Shown: positions 61,567 through 64,000 of the stretch, piece after piece
How positions within the stretch are numbered: the stretch's first letter is position 1
How the letters are laid out: each line of letters starts with the position of its first letter
Assembly: GCA_000335715.1 (NCBI GenBank)
Contig: AMYZ01000015.1
Span: 42,709-106,708 of the forward strand
Reading direction: 5' to 3'
DNA: 64,000 nucleotides
Origin: a beta proteobacterium L13
Lineage (GTDB): Bacteria; Pseudomonadota; Gammaproteobacteria; Burkholderiales; Chromobacteriaceae
Made by a program: the position numbers and the translations under genes
Notes under the pieces: generated by a model
The model's input: only the letters and a program-made list of their open reading frames with translations
What the model was told of the DNA's origin: nothing
The model's database searches: none

Positions 61567-62145
61567 ATGACACGACTGTTTGCCGCCTGCGCGCTGGCCA
61601 CCCTGCTGGCTGGCTGCGCCACCACCGCCGACCAGCTGCACGGCAGCGTGCAGCCCCCAGCCGGCCAGGGCCATGCCATTGTTGCCATGACCGTACGCAC
61701 CTACGCGCCAGACACCGCCAGCGCCACGCTGTACTGGCACGGCGTGGACAACGCACTGTCAGGTAGCCTGCGCGCCGACTTTGCCCAGGACACCATCTTT
61801 GGCCCGGTGGGCAGCACCTCGGCAGACGGCAAACTGCAGCTACTGGCCCTGCCGCCCGGGCGCTACCAGCTGGGCCACGCGGTAGCCCGCTGGCGCAGCG
61901 ATACCGGTGGTGACGACCTGGCCATCAACGTGCCGCGCATCGTTACCCTGCCGCTGAACCTGCCGTTCAGCGTGCAAGCCGGCCAAAGCGTGTACCTGGG
62001 CGACATCCGCTTCAACCTGGATTACCGCCCCGATATCACCGTGCTGGACTCGCGCCAGCGCGACTACAGCCATATGCAGCGCATGTGGAAAGTAAACGAT
62101 AGCAACAGCGTGCAGCCGCAGCTATTGCCAGGCGCGCAGCAGTAA
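61567..62145 (+). CDS. Hypothetical lipoprotein between nrdA and nrdB
   Basis: A 192-residue predicted lipoprotein. The signal peptide ends with the lipobox LLAGCAT (Cys near residue 17). The mature part begins DQLHGSVQPPAGQGHAIVAM and is rich in beta-strand patterns, such as ALPPGRYQLGHAVARW; a charged C-terminal segment follows. It resembles DUF2846-type lipoproteins only vaguely. GGAGAAACC is the ribosome-binding region. It is bracketed by near-identical 67-bp repeats that contain the motif palindrome, so it looks like a module inserted between nrdA and nrdB. Confidence 0.8.
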   Translation: MTRLFAACALATLLAGCATTADQLHGSVQPPAGQGHAIVAMTVRTYAPDTASATLYWHGVDNALSGSLRADFAQDTIFGPVGSTSADGKLQLLALPPGRYQLGHAVARWRSDTGGDDLAINVPRIVTLPLNLPFSVQAGQSVYLGDIRFNLDYRPDITVLDSRQRDYSHMQRMWKVNDSNSVQPQLLPGAQQ

Positions 62146-62150
62146 ACCCG

Positions 62151-62217
62151 CACCCAAGGTTGGCCGCATGCGGCCAACCCATCCTCAAGCCGGTTGCCCC
62201 CAGCCGGTTTCGGGATG
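62151..62217 (+). repeat. 67-bp direct repeat, copy 2
   Basis: Identical to copy 1 except for one base (C at 62200 instead of G). It begins 5 bases after the lipoprotein stop codon and contains the same 22-base motif palindrome. Confidence 0.92.
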
Positions 62218-62353
62218 ACGCGGCGCCCTCCCACCAGACGGCGCGCCACCACCGTAGCCCGGGCCAGCACCACACGCACCGGCTACACGCAAACAGACAA
62301 CCCGGGCGGGCCGCCAACGCCCCCGCCCAAACCCATAATACTGGAGCCAAACC

Positions 62354-63424
62354 ATGAGCCTGTCCTTCGACGACACCCCTGTTACCGCCACCCCGGCAGC
62401 CGCCGCAGCCGGCCGTGTAAACGCCGTAGACAAACGCGTGATCAACGGCAAAACCGACGTCAACCAGCTGGTACCGTTCAAACACAAATGGGCATGGGAA
62501 AAATACCTGGCCCAGTGCGCCAACCACTGGATGCCGCAAGAAGTAAACATGCAGCGCGACATCGAACAGTGGAAAACCGGCCAGCTGTCCGAAGACGAAA
62601 TGCGCATCGTCAAGCGCAACCTGGGCTTCTTTGTTACCGCCGACAGCCTGGCCGCCAACAACATCGTCCTGGGCACCTACCGCCAGATCACCAGCCCGGA
62701 ATGCCGCCAATTCCTGCTGCGCCAGGCCTTTGACGAAGCCATCCACACCCACGCCTACCAGTACATCGTAGAAAGCCTGGGTCTGGACGAAGGCGAAGTA
62801 TTCAACGCCTACAACGAAATCAAATCCATCCGCGACAAAGACGAATTCCTGCTGCCGTTCATCAACGTGCTGTGCAACCCCGAATTCAAAACCGGCACCC
62901 TGGAAACCGACCAGACCCTGCTGAAATCGCTGATCGTGTTTGCCTGCATCATGGAAGGCCTGTTCTTCTACGTAGGCTTCGTACAGATCCTGGCGCTGGG
63001 CCGCCAGAACAAGATGACCGGCGCCGCCGAGCAGTACCAGTACATCCTGCGCGACGAGTCCATGCACTGCAACTTCGGCATCGACCTGATCAACACCATC
63101 AAGCTGGAACAGCCAGAAATCTGGACCGACAGCTTCAAGGCTGACATCACCGAGCTGTTCAAGCACGCCGTCGAGCTGGAATACGCCTACGCCGAAGACA
63201 CCATGCCACGCGGCGTCCTGGGCCTGAACGCCAGCATGTTCAAAGAATACCTGCGCTTCATCGCCAACCGCCGCATGCAGCAAATCGGCCTGGACCAGCT
63301 GTTCCCCGGCGTAAACAACCCGTTCCCGTGGATGAGCGAGATGATCGACTTGAAGAAAGAGAAAAACTTCTTCGAGACGCGTGTGACCGAGTACCAGACT
63401 GGCGGCGCGCTGAGCTGGGATTGA
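62354..63424 (+). CDS. nrdB: Class Ia ribonucleotide reductase, beta subunit
   Basis: A 356-residue radical-generating subunit that pairs with NrdA. The diiron ligands are in conserved helices (for example [28 protein letters not shown], and [11 protein letters not shown]), and the radical tyrosine lies in HTHAYQYI. The C-terminal peptide ends LSWD. The start has GGAG 8 bases upstream. The distance from nrdA is over 1.2 kb because two unknown genes intervene. Confidence 0.96.
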   Translation: MSLSFDDTPVTATPAAAAAGRVNAVDKRVINGKTDVNQLVPFKHKWAWEKYLAQCANHWMPQEVNMQRDIEQWKTGQLSEDEMRIVKRNLGFFVTADSLAANNIVLGTYRQITSPECRQFLLRQAFDEAIHTHAYQYIVESLGLDEGEVFNAYNEIKSIRDKDEFLLPFINVLCNPEFKTGTLETDQTLLKSLIVFACIMEGLFFYVGFVQILALGRQNKMTGAAEQYQYILRDESMHCNFGIDLINTIKLEQPEIWTDSFKADITELFKHAVELEYAYAEDTMPRGVLGLNASMFKEYLRFIANRRMQQIGLDQLFPGVNNPFPWMSEMIDLKKEKNFFETRVTEYQTGGALSWD

Positions 63425-63429
63425 GTCAT

Positions 63430-63505
63430 TGTCAGAACATCGAACGACACATAAGCTTGCCAGAACGACAGATAAGCTTGCTCTCAACGACACATAAAGC
63501 TGCAC
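63430..63505. repeat. Transposon-end-like repeat array A
   Basis: TGT begins 5 bases after the nrdB stop codon; three repeats follow, each starting with an ACGAC core: ACGACACATAAGCTTGC (63444), ACGACAGATAAGCTTGC (63465) and ACGACACATAAAGCTGC (63487), spaced 21 and 22 bases. This layout matches transposase-binding sites of IS21-family or Tn7/TniA-type ends. Confidence 0.6.
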
Positions 63506-63531
63506 CACGATGGGCGTGTTGCAAATTCAGA

Positions 63532-63557
63532 AGCCTCGCGGTAGCGAGGCTTTTTTT
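63532..63557 (+). terminator. Intrinsic terminator downstream of nrdB
   Basis: Stem AGCCTCGC / GCGAGGCT with loop GGTA, then TTTTTTT. It lies after repeat array A, about 107 bases from the nrdB stop. Confidence 0.87.
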
Positions 63558-63609
63558 ACAGTTAATTTGCTATTTCCCGATTTCTGGCAGCTCTTGCAAC
63601 TTAGTTATG

Positions 63610-63686
63610 TAGGGCAATCGTCGAACGACGCATAAGCTTGCCTAAACGACTGATAAGCTTGCATTCGATGACATATAAAGCCGCAA
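63610..63686. repeat. Transposon-end-like repeat array B
   Basis: A second triple array in the same orientation, with the same 21/22-base spacing: ACGACGCATAAGCTTGC (63625), ACGACTGATAAGCTTGC (63646) and a divergent third unit ATGACATATAAAGC (63668). It differs from array A at about one position in five and lies 181 bases further right. Confidence 0.6.
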
Positions 63687-63712
63687 TAAAGCCCGCGAAT
63701 GCGGGCTTTATT
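63685..63712. terminator. Bidirectional hairpin
   Basis: Perfect 12-bp stem AATAAAGCCCGC / GCGGGCTTTATT with loop GAAT. It is about 90 bases beyond the stop of the partial minus-strand gene and probably terminates it. Confidence 0.75.
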
Positions 63713-63801
63713 ATTTACCATCTGCGACATGCTTAATTTATCTATTTCATATTTTCATGTGGGCGTACTGAAATCATAAAGTACTGAATGCCGTGGAGAT
63801 T

Positions 63802-64000
63802 CTAATTCTTCTTAACTGAATTGGCTCGTTCTATTAGTGCGATAATTTCATTCATTCTCTCAGCCAAATCGTAAATTACGTTGTCTTTTGACCATTTTTG
63901 CGAAATATTTTTTGATATCGCAACTTTCTTTTGAGAAAAGCTTGCGGCTATTTTTTCTGTCAGATTGGTAACTGGCTCGGATTTTGGATTAGCAATTTTA
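63802..64000 (-). CDS. Unknown protein, C-terminal part
   Basis: An open frame on the minus strand continues off the right edge and ends at the stop at 63802-63804. The visible 66 residues are polar and helical (KIAASFSQKKVAISKNISQ... then LAERMNEIIALIERANSVKKN). Base composition is AT-rich, around 36% GC by eye, quite unlike the rest of the window. No family is recognised. With the two end-like arrays to its left, it may belong to a mobile element or genomic island that continues rightward. Confidence 0.55.
   Translation of the reverse strand, partial: KIANPKSEPVTNLTEKIAASFSQKKVAISKNISQKWSKDNVIYDLAERMNEIIALIERANSVKKN

Overview
The window is about 64 kb of GC-rich chromosome from a Betaproteobacterium, most likely order Neisseriales (Chromobacteriaceae-like, for example Vogesella or Chromobacterium relatives). 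I infer this from the gene sequences and from neighbourhoods such as rpfE-like/recJ, the bamD/rluD/pgeF region, and anmK next to an M23 peptidase. Nearly all of it is housekeeping genes in short operons separated by clear intrinsic terminators. No prophage, CRISPR array or intact insertion sequence is visible.

Layout. 1-7 kb: sodB (partial), a HI0933-type flavoprotein, dnaB, a small 2Fe-2S protein with a hydrolase, a flagellin and a diguanylate cyclase. 7-10.7 kb: a GntR regulator divergent from a glutamine-synthetase-like ligase plus aminotransferase pair, with twin operators in the shared promoter. 10.7-20.5 kb: an uncharacterised zinc-ribbon membrane protein, recN, nadK, a two-component system, msrA, a deacetylase-like protein, a DUF1653 protein and a GNAT. 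20.6-32.3 kb: dusC, sbcDC, a DUF4394 lipoprotein, an HD hydrolase, LysR/alcohol dehydrogenase and psd. 32.4-44.4 kb: two tandem LivK-like binding lipoproteins, hemH, ftsK, anmK, an M23 peptidase, an RpfE-like protein and recJ. 44.4-57.8 kb: a sparse region with small membrane proteins, rmuC, a BI-1 protein, tRNA-Leu(UAG), purL, glnB, bamD, phoX, rluD and pgeF. 57.8-63.4 kb: the class Ia ribonucleotide reductase locus, with NrdR boxes and a DnaA box upstream of nrdA and two unknown small genes between nrdA and nrdB. 63.4-64 kb: two arrays of 21-22 bp repeats that look like transposon ends, then the end of an AT-rich gene.

The most striking signal is not a gene. The 9-mer GTTGGCCGC (or its reverse complement) occurs roughly 60 times by eye across the window, where about one copy would be expected from base composition. 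The extended form is close to AGGTTGGCCGCA. It lies in coding and intergenic DNA on both strands, and in places forms inverted pairs between genes. This closely resembles how DNA uptake sequences are spread in Neisseriaceae, but the sequence is unrelated to the known Neisseria DUS. A second cluster of interest is the nrdA-nrdB interval: a lipoprotein gene there is bracketed by 67-bp near-identical direct repeats, each containing an inverted pair of the motif. The third is the pair of end-like arrays that starts a few bases after the nrdB stop codon.
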